From Xenorhabdus lircayensis (GTDB taxonomy: Bacteria > Pseudomonadota > Gammaproteobacteria > Enterobacterales > Enterobacteriaceae): a DNA stretch of 64,000 nt. The stretch's first letter is position 1, and the number at the start of each line of letters is the position of its first letter. Below, piece by piece: positions 1 through 11,565 of this stretch. The notes beneath the pieces are model-generated. The model did no database searches. It was not told the DNA's origin and saw only the letters and a program-made list of their open reading frames with translations. Position numbers and translations under genes: made by a program. The DNA is taken from the NCBI RefSeq assembly GCF_016306625.1, contig NZ_JACOII010000006.1:92240-156239 (forward strand), read 5' to 3'.

Positions 1-2186
1 ATGAACAGACATCTAGCATTCCTATAGGCCGTCCTATTTCAAACAGCCAGATCTATATCCTGGATGAGCAACGCAACCCTGTGCCTATCGGCGTGACAGG
101 TGAAATTTACATTGGCGGTGATGGTGTGGCGTTGGGATATTTAAATCGCCCAGAACTGACCGCCGAACGTTTTATTAAAAATCCTTTTAGTACAGATCCG
201 CAAAGGCAACTCTATAAAAGTGGCGATCTCGGGCGCTGGCACGCTGATGGAAATATTGATTTTGTGGGGCGCAATGACCAACAGGTGAAAATGCGCGGAT
301 ATCGCATTGAGCTGGGTGAAATAGAAACTGCTCTGACTGCGCATGAGGCATTAAGTTCTGCGGTTGTGATTGCTAACAATGACAGCGATGGAAATAAAAA
401 ACTCATTGCTTATGTATGTCCAACCGATGCTTGGATTGATAAAAAAGCACAGGAATTTAATGCGGATAATCTCGAACACTGGACAGCGGTATTTGATGAC
501 CAATACAGGCACAATGCTGACAACACCGATAACACAATCAATGAAAGCAATGTCAATGAACAAACCGAACATAAAAACGCGATAGAAAGCAACTTTGGAG
601 GTTGGAATAACAGTTATACCGGACAGCCTATTGCAATCAAACAAATGGAAGAATGGCTGACGGGTACAATGCAGCGAATTGAGCGTCTACATCCTCGTCG
701 ATTACTGGAAATTGGCTATGGTACAGGGCTACTGTTATATCGTTATGCCAAGGATTGTGAATTCGTTTTAGCCACCGATATTTCGGAAGTCGTCTTGGAT
801 CAGCATCAGACAGAACTGAAACGGCGCGGTTGGGATCATGTTCAATTGAGAAGGGGAGATGCCCTTAGTTTGGGAACGTTGACAAAATCCTCCTTCGACA
901 CACTTATCATTAACTCAGTAACCCAATATTTCCCTAACCTCCGCTATCTGGAAACTTTATTCAAACAGTCACTCCCTATTATTGAGGCAGGTGGCCAAAT
1001 ATTTTTGGGTGATATCCGAAACTTAGATTTGTTAACAGCACATATTACCGCCATAGAACAAAGTCGACTGAACGGACAACCTATTCAAGCTGGAGCACTG
1101 GCAAATCGACTTTATCGGCGTTTGCAACAGGAACAAGAACTTTTACTTAGCCCGACCTATTTTGCCCAATTGCCGGAACGTTACCCTGAGATCAGCCGAG
1201 TTGATATCTTGGTCAAACGCGGGGTCGGCGACAATGAAATGCTGCGTTATCGCTATGACGTCGTATTGCATAAAAGGGGCGGAAATTCACAACATTCACA
1301 ACCTAGTGGTGGATTCGCATTCAATTGGCACAACTTTGAAACACTGGACGGCTTGGGTATTTTGTTACAAACGGGAACAGATGACACATTTGGTGTTTCA
1401 GGTATTCCCAATGCTCGTGTCAAAGAGGATTTGGCATTGGCCGAAAATCTCCGGCATTGGACGGCCAATAAATTAATAACCCCACCTGAACATACTGGCC
1501 GTTTCTCATCTCAGACAGAAGAACAGATCCAAACATTCGAATCCCTACTTCAGTATGCGGAACAATGTGGTTATCAATGTGGCGTGACATGGTCACAACA
1601 ACAACCTGATTTGCTGGATGTGATTTTCAGCCGTGGCGAACTGCCGCCAATACAAGCTCGTGCTGCTTATATCCAGACATATAAGGCCAATTATCCTCAG
1701 TTGTCTACCGTTACGAATGAACTTTCGACAGAGCTTGAATCTGCCCTGAAACAACAACTGCCTGAGTATATGGTTCCCAGCCTTTATATCCCACTCGAAC
1801 GATTGCCTCTTACTTCCAGCAATAAAGTGGATAAAAAAGCCTTGCCAGTCCCCAACGAGAATGATTTACGACGGCAGGTTTATGTTGCACCGAGAGACGA
1901 GGTTGAGGAGAAACTCAGTCAGTTATGGCAAGGCCTACTAAAAATCAATCAGGTCGGCATTCATGATAATTTTTTTACGCTGGGTGGTCATTCACTCCAG
2001 GCGACACGTTTGATCAGTTCAATACGCAATGAGCTACACGTTGAAATACCTCTGAAAAGTGTTTTTGAACATCCAACGCTGGAGCAGTTATCACAAATCA
2101 CCATGGTTCATCTCATCAAAGAAAAAAGAAAACATTTCCAGACTGGGCAAAGAACAACACAAAAACTATTGAAAGGTGATATATGA
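1..2186 (+). CDS. NRPS module, partial (A-MT-T), rhabdopeptide/xenortide type; 5' end outside window
   Basis: The frame is open from the first bases, so the gene starts upstream; an internal ATG at 81 is not the true start. What remains is the C-terminal part of one module: the A5-A8 part of the adenylation domain (IGRPI, then [10 protein letters not shown] near 300), an inserted SAM-dependent N-methyltransferase (LEIGYGTG near 710), the end of the A domain (NKVDKKAL near 1825) and a thiolation domain (LGGHSLQ near 1985, Ser is the phosphopantetheine site). The protein ends in a charged tail finishing KLLKGDI, almost the same as in the next two proteins, a probable C-terminal docking peptide. 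It should N-methylate and load an amino acid, which cannot be predicted because the specificity region lies outside the window. The stop overlaps the next start (ATGA). Odd point: the methyltransferase motif has Tyr where the sister modules have Cys (GYGTG against GCGTG). Confidence 0.93.
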   Translation, partial: EQTSSIPIGRPISNSQIYILDEQRNPVPIGVTGEIYIGGDGVALGYLNRPELTAERFIKNPFSTDPQRQLYKSGDLGRWHADGNIDFVGRNDQQVKMRGYRIELGEIETALTAHEALSSAVVIANNDSDGNKKLIAYVCPTDAWIDKKAQEFNADNLEHWTAVFDDQYRHNADNTDNTINESNVNEQTEHKNAIESNFGGWNNSYTGQPIAIKQMEEWLTGTMQRIERLHPRRLLEIGYGTGLLLYRYAKDCEFVLATDISEVVLDQHQTELKRRGWDHVQLRRGDALSLGTLTKSSFDTLIINSVTQYFPNLRYLETLFKQSLPIIEAGGQIFLGDIRNLDLLTAHITAIEQSRLNGQPIQAGALANRLYRRLQQEQELLLSPTYFAQLPERYPEISRVDILVKRGVGDNEMLRYRYDVVLHKRGGNSQHSQPSGGFAFNWHNFETLDGLGILLQTGTDDTFGVSGIPNARVKEDLALAENLRHWTANKLITPPEHTGRFSSQTEEQIQTFESLLQYAEQCGYQCGVTWSQQQPDLLDVIFSRGELPPIQARAAYIQTYKANYPQLSTVTNELSTELESALKQQLPEYMVPSLYIPLERLPLTSSNKVDKKALPVPNENDLRRQVYVAPRDEVEEKLSQLWQGLLKINQVGIHDNFFTLGGHSLQATRLISSIRNELHVEIPLKSVFEHPTLEQLSQITMVHLIKEKRKHFQTGQRTTQKLLKGDI

Positions 2187-5100
2187 AAAACGCCGCGCAA
2201 ATCATCAATGAAGCTTTAAATCAGGGGATTACCCTGTTTGTTGTTGATAATCGCTTACAATATGAAACTAGCCGCGACAGCATACCGTCGGAACTGCTCA
2301 GTGAATGGAAAAACCATAAACAAGAATTGATCGATTTTCTGAACCATATCGATTCAAAAGAGGAAACTCAACCACATCAGTTGCAGGAAATTCAGCGTAA
2401 TAGTGGTGCAGCACATTATCCGCTTTCTTTTGCCCAGCAGCGTTTGTGGTTCATCGACCAGCTTAATGAAGGCAGTTCCCAATACAACTGCTTAGGGGAT
2501 TTCAGGCTGCGGGAATCTTTTAATATCAAAGCGTTTGAAGCTGCCGTGAAAAAAGTACTTGAGCGCCATGAAGCGTTGCGTACTCATTTTACAATTATCG
2601 ATAACGAACCACGGCAAGTTATCGTCACCGCCTACGACTTGCCCATTACATACTATGATCTGTCGGCACTTTCTGAAGCCGAGAAAAAAGAGCAGGTGAA
2701 ACAACTCGCTAAAGAAGAAGAGAATCTGGTTTTTAACCTCTGCATGGATCTGATGCTGCGGGTTAGGGCGATAAAACTGGCCGAAAATGATTATGTCATT
2801 ATTTATACGATGCACCATATCGCCTGCGATAGTTGGTCGCTGGCAATTTTTCTCAATGAACTTCTCACCTTATATCGGGCTTATTGTCAAGGAGAAGAGG
2901 ATCCGCTGCCCCTGCTGAAAATTCAGTATACCGATTACGCCCAATGGCAGCGGAGCTGGCTGCAAGGCGATGTTCTGGAAAAGCAGCAGACTTACTGGCA
3001 GAACCAATTATCAGGTATTTCACCACACCACCATTTTCCACTGGATAATCCGCGCCCAGAGAAACAGAACTTAGAAGGACGCATATATCCGCAGCGTCTT
3101 TCAAAAAGTCTGACACAAAAAATCAAGGCATTGTGTACTAAACATGAAGTGACTTTATTCATGTTTTTGGAAACGGCCTTTGCCGTACTGCTCAGCCGTT
3201 ACAGTAATGAAAAGGATATTTTGGTTGGAACAGCTTTGGCTGGAAGAACACACCATGACATAGAACCTCTGATTGGCTTTTTTGTTAATTCCTTGGTTAT
3301 CCGGACGGACTTATCCGGTCAGCCTACCTTTAGTGAGTTATTAAAACAAAACAGCCGTACCATTCTGGATGCTTACGCACATCAAGACCTGCCTTTTCAG
3401 ATGCTGGTAGAAAAAATCAGTCCAGAGCGAAACTTAAACCATAACCCCATATTCCAAATCGCATTTACTCTGGAAAATACCCAGCGGGATACAACGCTGG
3501 AGCAGGATAACAGTATTGAAATCGAGGAACGTCCGCTACTGAAAGCGAGATTTGATTTAGAAGTTCATGTTTATGAAGAAGAAAAAGAAGGTGAGTTATC
3601 CCTTGAGTGGATTTCTGATACTGACTTGTTCAAAAAAGCCACCATTGATAGATTACTCGCCAATTACGCAACCCTGCTTGCGGGTATAGTTGAAGTGATG
3701 AACCATCCTGTTGGCATTGAAGAGCCACCAGTTCATGACATTCCGCTTTTGGCCGATGCCGAAAAACACACCTTACTGAATGAGTGGAATGGACTACAGG
3801 ATCACCGCCACCGTGGGCGCTGTTTCCATGAACTGTTTGAAGAGCAGGCAGCACAGAACCCCGAAAAAACCGCACTGGTTTTTGGCGACAACGTTCTGAG
3901 CTATCGGGCATTGAATGAGCAGGCCAACCAGCTCGCACACTATCTGATCGGACAAGGCATCAAACCAGAAACACTGGTCGCGCTCTGTATTCCCCGTTCA
4001 TTGCAGGCGGTCGTGGCACTGCTCGGCATTCTTAAAGCCGGCGGGGCTTATGTGCCGTTAGATCCCGGTTATCCGAACACACGACTCCAATACATGCTGG
4101 ATCACAGTGGGGCGGAGTTCATCCTGACCGAAACACATCTGACAGAAAAATTGCCTATCAGCCAGCAAAACGTCATCTGTCTGGATACCAAAGCCGTACA
4201 GTCACACCTGCAAAATATGCCGACAGAAAATATCGTCGAACGCCCATTGTTACTGACCGAAAACCATCTGGCCTATGTCATTTATACCTCAGGATCCACG
4301 GGCAGGCCAAAAGGCGTGATGCTGGAACACAAGGGTTGGGTCAATCTGGCTCTCTCGCAGGCCACTCTATTTGAAATCGATGCAAACACGCGGGGACTAC
4401 AATTTTCCTCCTGGAGCTTTGATGCAACAGAATTTGAATTGGCAATGACACTAGCCCATGGTGCAACGCTGTATTTAATTTCAGAAACACAGCAACGTTC
4501 CCCTGAATTACTGGATGCCATTGTTGAACAACATCAACTAACACATGCACTTCTTCCCCCCGCTTTACTGCCACATTTAACCCAAGAGAAATGGCGTTCA
4601 TTGACGACATTGATTGTCGGTGGAGAAGCCATTTCCCCTGATATTGCGATGCAATGGATGCGGGACAGACAACTATTCAATGCGTACGGCCCGACAGAAA
4701 CCACGGTTTGTGTGGCAATGGCACCATTATTGAGTGAGAAAATCACCATTGGTAAACCGCTAAACAATATCACCGTCCGCATTCTTGATTCCAATGACCG
4801 TATTGTGCCCATTGGCGCTGTGGGGGAATTATGCATCGGCGGGGCCCAGCTGGCGAGGGGCTATTTAAATGACCCAGAGATGGACGCAAAAAAATTTATC
4901 CTTGAGCCGATGAATGCATCCCATCCCCGGCGCTTCTACCGCACGGGGGATTTAGCGCGTTGGTCATCAGATGGCAATCTGGAATTTATTGGCCGCATTG
5001 ACGCCCAAGTCAAGGTCAGAGGCTACCGGATAGAGCTGGGGGAAATTGAGGCGGTTCTGGCCGGACAAAATGTCGTAAGTAGTGCTGCCGTGATCACTTA

Positions 5101-6883
5101 TGGTCATGATAGTGAGGATAAAAAACTGATTGCTTATGTCAGCCCCACTGCGGCCTGGTTGGCTGAAAGGGCCGCGGCATGTAATGCGGATTATCTTGAG
5201 AGCTGGACAGAAGTCTTTGATGAACAATACCGTCAGGGAACGACTGAAAATGTCGACCTTAGCGTTATCACTGATAAAAGCCAACCAGAGAGTGATTTCG
5301 GTGGCTGGATGAACAGTTATACCGAACAACCCATTGCCCTTGACCAGATGGAAGAGTGGCGGGCGGGAACCCTGCACCGGATTGACGTTCTGCATCCCCG
5401 CCGTTTATTGGAAATCGGCTGCGGTACGGGATTGTTGTTGTATCGCTATGCTGAGCAGTGTGAATCAGTGCTGGCTACAGATATATCCGCGGAGGTTTTG
5501 GCCCGGCATCAGCAAATCCTGCAACAACGTGGCTGGGCGCATGTGCAGTTAAGAAGGGGGGATGCGCTCAACTTGGGAACACTGACCACCGGCGAATTCG
5601 ATACCGTAATCATTAACTCCGTCGTCCAATATTTCCCCAACCTTCAATATCTGGATAAAGTGCTTGCACAGTTATTGCCCGCTATTGAAGCGGGGGGAAA
5701 AATCCTGTTGGGCGATATCCGAAACTTAGATTTGTTAACCGCACATATTACGGCCATAGAACAAACTCACTTAAATGGGCAGCGCATTCAGGTGGGTACG
5801 TTGGCAAACCGCATTCAGCGACGCTTACAGCAAGAACAGGAGTTTTTGCTCAGTCCGACCTATTTTGCCCAATTACCGGAACGTTACCCTGAGATTAGCC
5901 GAGTTGATATTCTGGTCAAACGCGGGGTGGGTGATAACGAAATGCTGCGCTACCGGTATGACGTTGTACTGCATAAGCGAGGTGAAAATTCAGAAAATGA
6001 CAATGAAATCGCGCTCACTTGGCACAACTTCGAGACACTAGACAAATTGCGTTCTTTGTTACAAATGGGTACAGACGATACATTTGGTGTTTCAGGTATT
6101 CCTAATGCCCGCGTCAAAGAGGATCTTACCTTGGCTGAAGGCTTACGCCATTGGTCTGCGAATCAAATAATCTCTCCACCAAAAGATACAGGCCGCTTCT
6201 CTCCTGAAGCGGCAGAGCAAGCTCAAGCCCTCGAATTACTGCTCCAATATGCTGAACAGTGCGGTTACCAGTGTGGTGTGACATGGTCACAACAGCAACC
6301 CGACTTATTGGATGTAATTTTCAGCCGTGGTGAGCTGCCACCCGTGCAGGCGCGTACTGGTTACAGTCAAACCCATTTGGCCAACTATCCCCAAATCTCG
6401 GCCATTAGCGGTGAACTGTCAGATCTACTTGAATCTGCCCTGAAACAACAACTGCCTGAGTATATGGTTCCCAGCCTCTATATCCCGCTGGAGCGCATGC
6501 CACTCACACTGAACAACAAAGTGGATAAAAAAGCGTTGCCGATCCCGAATGAAGATGATCTGCGCCGGCAGGATTATGTCGCGCCAAGAAATGAAATAGA
6601 GCAAAAAATCGGTCAGTTATGGCAAAAATTGTTGAACCTCAGACAAGTGGGCATTCATGACAATTTCTTTACTCTAGGGGGACATTCCCTCCAAGCCACC
6701 CGCCTGATTAGTTCAATACGTAACGATTTAGACATAGAACTACCTTTGAAAAGCATTTTTGAGTACCCAACGCTCGAACAATTATCGGAAGTTATAACCA
6801 ATATCCACACCATCAGAGAAAAAAGAAAACATTTCCAGACTGAGCAAGAAACAACACAAGAACTATTGGAAGGTGATATATGA
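2183..6883 (+). CDS. NRPS elongation module (dock-C-A-MT-T), N-methylating
   Basis: 1566 residues, a complete single module. Residues 1-55 form a TubC-like N-terminal docking domain (starts MKNAAQI); a condensation domain follows from about 77 with the His motif at about 211 reading HHIACDS; the adenylation domain runs from about 548 with core A3 [11 protein letters not shown] near 700 and A8 [10 protein letters not shown] near 946; the N-methyltransferase inserted after A8 has LEIGCGTG near 1075; A10 NKVDKKAL is near 1444 and the T-domain LGGHSLQ near 1499. The tail ends ELLEGDI. By eye the pocket residues (GrsA 235 to 331) read D-A-F-L-I-G-A-V-C, the same as the last module, suggesting a shared, probably aliphatic or aromatic, substrate; this is not a firm assignment. 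ATGA overlaps at both ends imply translational coupling. Odd point: the condensation motif is HHxxxDS, not the usual HHxxxDG. Confidence 0.95.
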   Translation: MKNAAQIINEALNQGITLFVVDNRLQYETSRDSIPSELLSEWKNHKQELIDFLNHIDSKEETQPHQLQEIQRNSGAAHYPLSFAQQRLWFIDQLNEGSSQYNCLGDFRLRESFNIKAFEAAVKKVLERHEALRTHFTIIDNEPRQVIVTAYDLPITYYDLSALSEAEKKEQVKQLAKEEENLVFNLCMDLMLRVRAIKLAENDYVIIYTMHHIACDSWSLAIFLNELLTLYRAYCQGEEDPLPLLKIQYTDYAQWQRSWLQGDVLEKQQTYWQNQLSGISPHHHFPLDNPRPEKQNLEGRIYPQRLSKSLTQKIKALCTKHEVTLFMFLETAFAVLLSRYSNEKDILVGTALAGRTHHDIEPLIGFFVNSLVIRTDLSGQPTFSELLKQNSRTILDAYAHQDLPFQMLVEKISPERNLNHNPIFQIAFTLENTQRDTTLEQDNSIEIEERPLLKARFDLEVHVYEEEKEGELSLEWISDTDLFKKATIDRLLANYATLLAGIVEVMNHPVGIEEPPVHDIPLLADAEKHTLLNEWNGLQDHRHRGRCFHELFEEQAAQNPEKTALVFGDNVLSYRALNEQANQLAHYLIGQGIKPETLVALCIPRSLQAVVALLGILKAGGAYVPLDPGYPNTRLQYMLDHSGAEFILTETHLTEKLPISQQNVICLDTKAVQSHLQNMPTENIVERPLLLTENHLAYVIYTSGSTGRPKGVMLEHKGWVNLALSQATLFEIDANTRGLQFSSWSFDATEFELAMTLAHGATLYLISETQQRSPELLDAIVEQHQLTHALLPPALLPHLTQEKWRSLTTLIVGGEAISPDIAMQWMRDRQLFNAYGPTETTVCVAMAPLLSEKITIGKPLNNITVRILDSNDRIVPIGAVGELCIGGAQLARGYLNDPEMDAKKFILEPMNASHPRRFYRTGDLARWSSDGNLEFIGRIDAQVKVRGYRIELGEIEAVLAGQNVVSSAAVITYGHDSEDKKLIAYVSPTAAWLAERAAACNADYLESWTEVFDEQYRQGTTENVDLSVITDKSQPESDFGGWMNSYTEQPIALDQMEEWRAGTLHRIDVLHPRRLLEIGCGTGLLLYRYAEQCESVLATDISAEVLARHQQILQQRGWAHVQLRRGDALNLGTLTTGEFDTVIINSVVQYFPNLQYLDKVLAQLLPAIEAGGKILLGDIRNLDLLTAHITAIEQTHLNGQRIQVGTLANRIQRRLQQEQEFLLSPTYFAQLPERYPEISRVDILVKRGVGDNEMLRYRYDVVLHKRGENSENDNEIALTWHNFETLDKLRSLLQMGTDDTFGVSGIPNARVKEDLTLAEGLRHWSANQIISPPKDTGRFSPEAAEQAQALELLLQYAEQCGYQCGVTWSQQQPDLLDVIFSRGELPPVQARTGYSQTHLANYPQISAISGELSDLLESALKQQLPEYMVPSLYIPLERMPLTLNNKVDKKALPIPNEDDLRRQDYVAPRNEIEQKIGQLWQKLLNLRQVGIHDNFFTLGGHSLQATRLISSIRNDLDIELPLKSIFEYPTLEQLSEVITNIHTIREKRKHFQTEQETTQELLEGDI
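3875..4071 (+). repeat. 197-bp exact duplicate of 13251-13447 inside adenylation domains
   Basis: This stretch of the second NRPS gene, covering cores A1-A2 of the adenylation domain, is base-for-base identical by eye to 13251-13447 in the fourth gene, while sequence on either side differs at many sites. Such a block within otherwise diverged paralogues is best explained by recent recombination or gene conversion between modules. Confidence 0.85.
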
Positions 6884-9800
6884 AAAATGCGGCGCAAATT
6901 GTCAGTGATGCTTTAGAACAAGGAATTACCTTGTTTGTTGTTAATAACAAATTGAAATATAAAACCAAACGCGACAGTATTCCGCCAGAACTACTCAGTG
7001 AATGGAAAAGCCATAAACAAGAGTTGATCGATTTCCTTAATCAAATCGATTCAAATGGGTCGCAATTTATCCCGCGTTATGACAGTGCAGCGCATTATCC
7101 GCTTTCATTCGCCCAACAACGTTTGTGGTTCATTGATCAACTGACTGAAGGTAGCCCCCAGTACAACTGTACAGAGGATTTCAGATTTCGGGAGCCGATC
7201 AAACTTAAGGCGTTTGAATTAGCGGTTAAGGCACTGCTTGAACGTCATGAAGCGTTGCGTACTCATTTTAATGTCATTGATAACGAGCCTCGGCAATTTA
7301 TTGTCACAGACTACAACTTACCCATTACATTGCATGATCTATCGGCACTCCCTGAAACCGAAAAAGAACATCAGGTTAAGCAATTGGGGTCAATAGAAGA
7401 AGGCACAGCCTTTAATCTCAGCACAGAGCTGATGTTGCGCATTTTGCTCATAAAATTGGCAAAAAATGATTATGTCATTATTTATACGATGCACCATATC
7501 GCCTGTGATGGTTGGTCGATGGCAATATTTCTCAGTGAACTCATCACCTTATATCGGGCTTATTGCCGAGGTGAAGAGGATCCGCTGCCACCGCTGAAAA
7601 TTCAGTATTCTGATTATGCCCAATGGCAACGGCACTGGCTGCAAGGCGATCTCCTAGAAAAACAACGGACTTACTGGCAGAACCAATTATCGGGCATTAC
7701 GCCACTCCACCGCTTTCCATTAGATAATCCACGCCCTGAAAAATTACATTTAGAAGGACGTATTCATGCGCAGCGTATCTCAAAAAGCCTGACACAAGGA
7801 ATCAAGGCGCTGTGCACTAAACATGAAGTGACTTTATTCATGTTTTTGGAAACAGCGTTTGCCGTACTGCTCAGTCGCTACAGTAATGAAAAGGATATTT
7901 TGGTTGGAGCCGCAATTGCGGGGAGACAGCATCGCGACATTGAATCCTTAATCGGCTTTTTCGTCAATTCATTGGTTATCCGGACGGACTTATCCGGACA
8001 ACCCACCTTTAGTGAATTATTAAAACAAAACAGCCGCACCATTCTGGATGCCTACGCACATCAAGACCTGCCGTTTGAGATGTTGGTGGAAAAAATCAGT
8101 CCAGAGCGAAACTTAAATTACAACCCCATATTCCAGATCATCTTTGCTGTTCAGAACAACCAGCGGGATACGACGCTAGAACAGAACAATAGTATTGAAT
8201 TTGAGGAGCGCCCACTTCGGACTACCCGATTTGATTTGGAAGTCCATGTTTATGAGGAAGAAAAGGAAGGTGAACTATCTATTTTATGGATTTATAACAC
8301 TAGCCTGTTTAACAGCGCCACTATTGACCGATTACTCGCCAATTATGGCGCCTTGCTTACCAGCATCATTGAGATGATGAATCACTCTGTAGAGCCGTCC
8401 GTCCATGACATTCCACTTTTGGCCGACACTGAAAAACACACGTTACTGCATGGGTGGAATGGACCACAGGATCACTACCAACGCGGGGGCTGTTTCCATG
8501 AATTGTTTGAAGAGCAGGCGGCGCGAAGCCCCGAAAAAACTGCGCTGGTTTTTGGCGACAGCACTCTCAGCTATCGGGCATTAAATGAACAGGCCAACCA
8601 GCTCGCACATTACCTAATCGAACAAGGTATCCAACCCGATACGTTGGTTGCGATTTGCCTTCCGCGGTCACTACGGGCGTTTGTGGCACTGCTGGGTATT
8701 CTTAAAGCGGGTGGAGCTTATGTCCCTCTGGATGCCACTTATCCGAAAGCGCGTCTTCAATACATGCTGGAGCACAGTGGAGCAAAATTCATTCTGACCG
8801 AAACACATCTGATAGAAAAACTGCCCATCAGCCAGCAAAACGTCATCTGTCTGGATATTGACGCGATACAGCTATATGTGCAAAACATGCCAACAGACAA
8901 TATTGCTGAACACACATTGCCCCTGACCGAAAATCATTTGGCCTATGTCATTTATACCTCAGGCTCCACGGGCAAACCGAAGGGCGCAATGCTGGAGCAT
9001 AAGGGCTGGGTCAATCTGGCGCTCTCGCAGTCAACCTTATTTGGCGCTGATTCACACAGCCGGGGATTACAGTTTGCTTCCTGGAGCTTTGATGCCACGA
9101 TTTTAGAAATTTCGATGACCCTGGCTTATGGCGCAACCCTGTATTTGATTTCAGAAACGCAACAACGTTCCCCTGAACTGCTGGATGCCATAGTTGAAAA
9201 ACACCAGATCACGCATGCGGTATTGCCACCAGCTCTGTTGCCTCATCTGGATTTCAACAAATGGCGCACCGTTTCCACCCTGCTGTTAGCGGGGGAAGCC
9301 GTGACACCCCAAATTGCAGCCCATTGGTCACAGGGTAGAAAACTGTTCAATGTATACGGTCCAACAGAGTGCACATCCATTGTCACCACAGGCCTGTTAA
9401 CGGGGGAGCGAATTACGATAGGGAAACCGTTACCAAACACTGTGGTTCGTATTCTGGATCCCGACGGTAATCTGGTGCCCATTGGCGTTATAGGGGAGTT
9501 GTATCTTGGAGGTATTCAATTGGCTCGTGGTTATTTGAATGCACCAGAAATGACAGAAAGGCAATTTATTCTTGATCCATTCAATACAAGTCCTGAAAAC
9601 AATAAGTTGTACCGCACTGGCGATTTAGTTCGTTGGACTCCCGATGGTTTATTGGAGTTTATTGGCCGCATGGATTCTCAGGTCAAAATTCGCAGCCATC
9701 GCATAGAGCTGGGGGAAATTGAGGCGGTTCTGGCCAGTCAGGATGCCTTGAGCAATGCTGCCGTGATTAATTATGGTCATGATAGTGAAGATAAAAAACT

Positions 9801-11565
9801 GATTGCTTACGTGTGTCCCAGCGTAGACTGGCTAGCTGAAAAAGCGGCGGCATTAAATGCCGAGTATCTTGAAAGCTGGACAGAAGTCTTTGATGAACAA
9901 TACCGCCACAATACAGAAAATGCCCAAACCGAAAGCATGAACAATACAATGGCATTAAATACAATGGCATTAGATAGTGATTTTGGCGGTTGGGTGAACA
10001 GCTATACCGAGCAGCCGACTGCCCTAGACCAAATGGAAGAATGGCGTACGGGAACCCTGAACCGGATTGAAACCCTGCATCCCCGCCGTTTACTGGAGAT
10101 CGGCTGTGGTACAGGATTACTGCTGTATCGCTATGCTGAACAGTGTGAATCAGTGCTGGCTACAGATATCTCCGCTGAAATTTTGGCTCGGCATCAGCAA
10201 ATCCTGCAACAACGTGGCTGGACGCATGTTCAGCTAAGAAAGGGAGATGCACTCAATATTGGGACTCTCACTCCTGATGAATTCGATACTGTTGTCATTA
10301 ACTCTGTCGTTCAATATTTCCCCAATATTCAATATCTGGACAAAGTGCTGGAACAGTTACTGCCGGCTGTTGAAGTGGGAGGGAAAATCTTACTGGGCGA
10401 TATCCGCAACTTAGATCTGTTAACTGCACATATCACAGTCATAGAACAAAGCCGCCTAAACGGACAGCGTATCCAAGTGGGCACACTGGCAAACCGCATT
10501 CAGCGTCGTTTACAGCAAGAGGAGGAATTTTTAATCAGCCCAACTTATTTTGCCCAATTACCGGAACGTTACCCTGAGATTAGCCGAGTTGATATTCTGG
10601 TCAAACGCGGGGTGGGTGACAATGAAATGTTACGCTACCGGTATGACGTCATACTGCATAAAAGAGGTAAAAATTCAGGACATGGCAGCGAATTTGCCTC
10701 TAATTGGTACAATTTCGAAACACTGGAGAATTTGCGTACTCAGCTACAAACGAGGGCAGATGACACATTTGGTGTTTCAGGTATTCCTAATGCCCGCGTC
10801 AAAGAGGATCTTACCTTGGCTGAGGGGTTACGCCACTGGTCGGCAGAACAGTTGGTATCTTTACCTGAACTGTCGGGCAGTTTCTCCCCGCAAGCGGCAG
10901 AGCAGGTTCAGGCATTTGAATCCTTACTTCAATATGCAGAACAATGCGGCTATCAGTGTGGCGTGACATGGTCACAACAGCAACCCGACTTATTGGATGT
11001 AATTTTCAGCCGTGGTGAGCTGCCACCCGTTCAGGCTCGTACTGGTTACAGTCAAACCCATTTGACCAACTATCCCCAAATCTCGGCCATTAGCGGTGAA
11101 CTGTCAGAATTACTTGAATCTGCCCTGAGAAAACAACTGCCGGAATATATGGTTCCCAGCCTCTATATCCCCCTGGAGCGCATGCCGCTCTCCTTGAACA
11201 ATAAAGTGGATAAGAAAGCACTACCCACTCCGAATGAAGATGATTTGCGCCGGCAGACTTATGTCGCGCCAAGAGATGAAGTTGAGAAAAAGCTCTGTCA
11301 ATTATGGCAGGGATTACTAAAAATCAGTCAGGTCGGCATTCATGACAATTTTTTCACGTTGGGCGGTCATTCACTCCAGGCGACGCGCCTGATCAGTTCG
11401 ATACGTAATGAGTTGGACGTTGAAATACCATTAAGGAGTATTTTTGAGCATCCAACACTTGAGCAGTTATCACAAGTCATTACTGTTTATCTTGTCAAAG
11501 AAAGCAGAAAAAATTTCCAGGCTGAGCAAGAAACGACACAAAAACTATTGAAAGGTGATATATGA
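6880..11565 (+). CDS. NRPS elongation module (dock-C-A-MT-T), N-methylating, different A-domain pocket
   Basis: 1561 residues with the same order as its neighbours: N-terminal docking domain (1-55), condensation domain with an intact HHIACDG near 204, adenylation domain with [11 protein letters not shown] near 690, inserted N-methyltransferase (LEIGCGTG near 1072), A10 NKVDKKAL, T domain LGGHSLQ near 1494, and the docking tail ending KLLKGDI. The adenylation core differs from modules 2 and 4 ([18 protein letters not shown]); by eye the pocket reads D-A-L-V-L-A-V-S-I, so it probably selects a different amino acid. The A8 motif is [10 protein letters not shown] where the others have [10 protein letters not shown], an unusual change in a conserved core. 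ATGA overlaps couple it to both neighbours. Between A8 and the methyltransferase there is a short direct repeat (TMAL twice near residue 1025), absent from the sister modules. Confidence 0.95.
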   Translation: MKNAAQIVSDALEQGITLFVVNNKLKYKTKRDSIPPELLSEWKSHKQELIDFLNQIDSNGSQFIPRYDSAAHYPLSFAQQRLWFIDQLTEGSPQYNCTEDFRFREPIKLKAFELAVKALLERHEALRTHFNVIDNEPRQFIVTDYNLPITLHDLSALPETEKEHQVKQLGSIEEGTAFNLSTELMLRILLIKLAKNDYVIIYTMHHIACDGWSMAIFLSELITLYRAYCRGEEDPLPPLKIQYSDYAQWQRHWLQGDLLEKQRTYWQNQLSGITPLHRFPLDNPRPEKLHLEGRIHAQRISKSLTQGIKALCTKHEVTLFMFLETAFAVLLSRYSNEKDILVGAAIAGRQHRDIESLIGFFVNSLVIRTDLSGQPTFSELLKQNSRTILDAYAHQDLPFEMLVEKISPERNLNYNPIFQIIFAVQNNQRDTTLEQNNSIEFEERPLRTTRFDLEVHVYEEEKEGELSILWIYNTSLFNSATIDRLLANYGALLTSIIEMMNHSVEPSVHDIPLLADTEKHTLLHGWNGPQDHYQRGGCFHELFEEQAARSPEKTALVFGDSTLSYRALNEQANQLAHYLIEQGIQPDTLVAICLPRSLRAFVALLGILKAGGAYVPLDATYPKARLQYMLEHSGAKFILTETHLIEKLPISQQNVICLDIDAIQLYVQNMPTDNIAEHTLPLTENHLAYVIYTSGSTGKPKGAMLEHKGWVNLALSQSTLFGADSHSRGLQFASWSFDATILEISMTLAYGATLYLISETQQRSPELLDAIVEKHQITHAVLPPALLPHLDFNKWRTVSTLLLAGEAVTPQIAAHWSQGRKLFNVYGPTECTSIVTTGLLTGERITIGKPLPNTVVRILDPDGNLVPIGVIGELYLGGIQLARGYLNAPEMTERQFILDPFNTSPENNKLYRTGDLVRWTPDGLLEFIGRMDSQVKIRSHRIELGEIEAVLASQDALSNAAVINYGHDSEDKKLIAYVCPSVDWLAEKAAALNAEYLESWTEVFDEQYRHNTENAQTESMNNTMALNTMALDSDFGGWVNSYTEQPTALDQMEEWRTGTLNRIETLHPRRLLEIGCGTGLLLYRYAEQCESVLATDISAEILARHQQILQQRGWTHVQLRKGDALNIGTLTPDEFDTVVINSVVQYFPNIQYLDKVLEQLLPAVEVGGKILLGDIRNLDLLTAHITVIEQSRLNGQRIQVGTLANRIQRRLQQEEEFLISPTYFAQLPERYPEISRVDILVKRGVGDNEMLRYRYDVILHKRGKNSGHGSEFASNWYNFETLENLRTQLQTRADDTFGVSGIPNARVKEDLTLAEGLRHWSAEQLVSLPELSGSFSPQAAEQVQAFESLLQYAEQCGYQCGVTWSQQQPDLLDVIFSRGELPPVQARTGYSQTHLTNYPQISAISGELSELLESALRKQLPEYMVPSLYIPLERMPLSLNNKVDKKALPTPNEDDLRRQTYVAPRDEVEKKLCQLWQGLLKISQVGIHDNFFTLGGHSLQATRLISSIRNELDVEIPLRSIFEHPTLEQLSQVITVYLVKESRKNFQAEQETTQKLLKGDI

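Noticed and set aside
81..2186. ATG 81 as the start of the first NRPS gene
   Set aside because: The frame is open to the window edge and already encodes adenylation core sequence before 81.
4967..5395. 142-codon ORF antisense to the NRPS, with counterparts at matching places in the sister genes
   Set aside because: Its occurrence in each module follows from the conserved sense protein; it has no recognisable domain or ribosome site.
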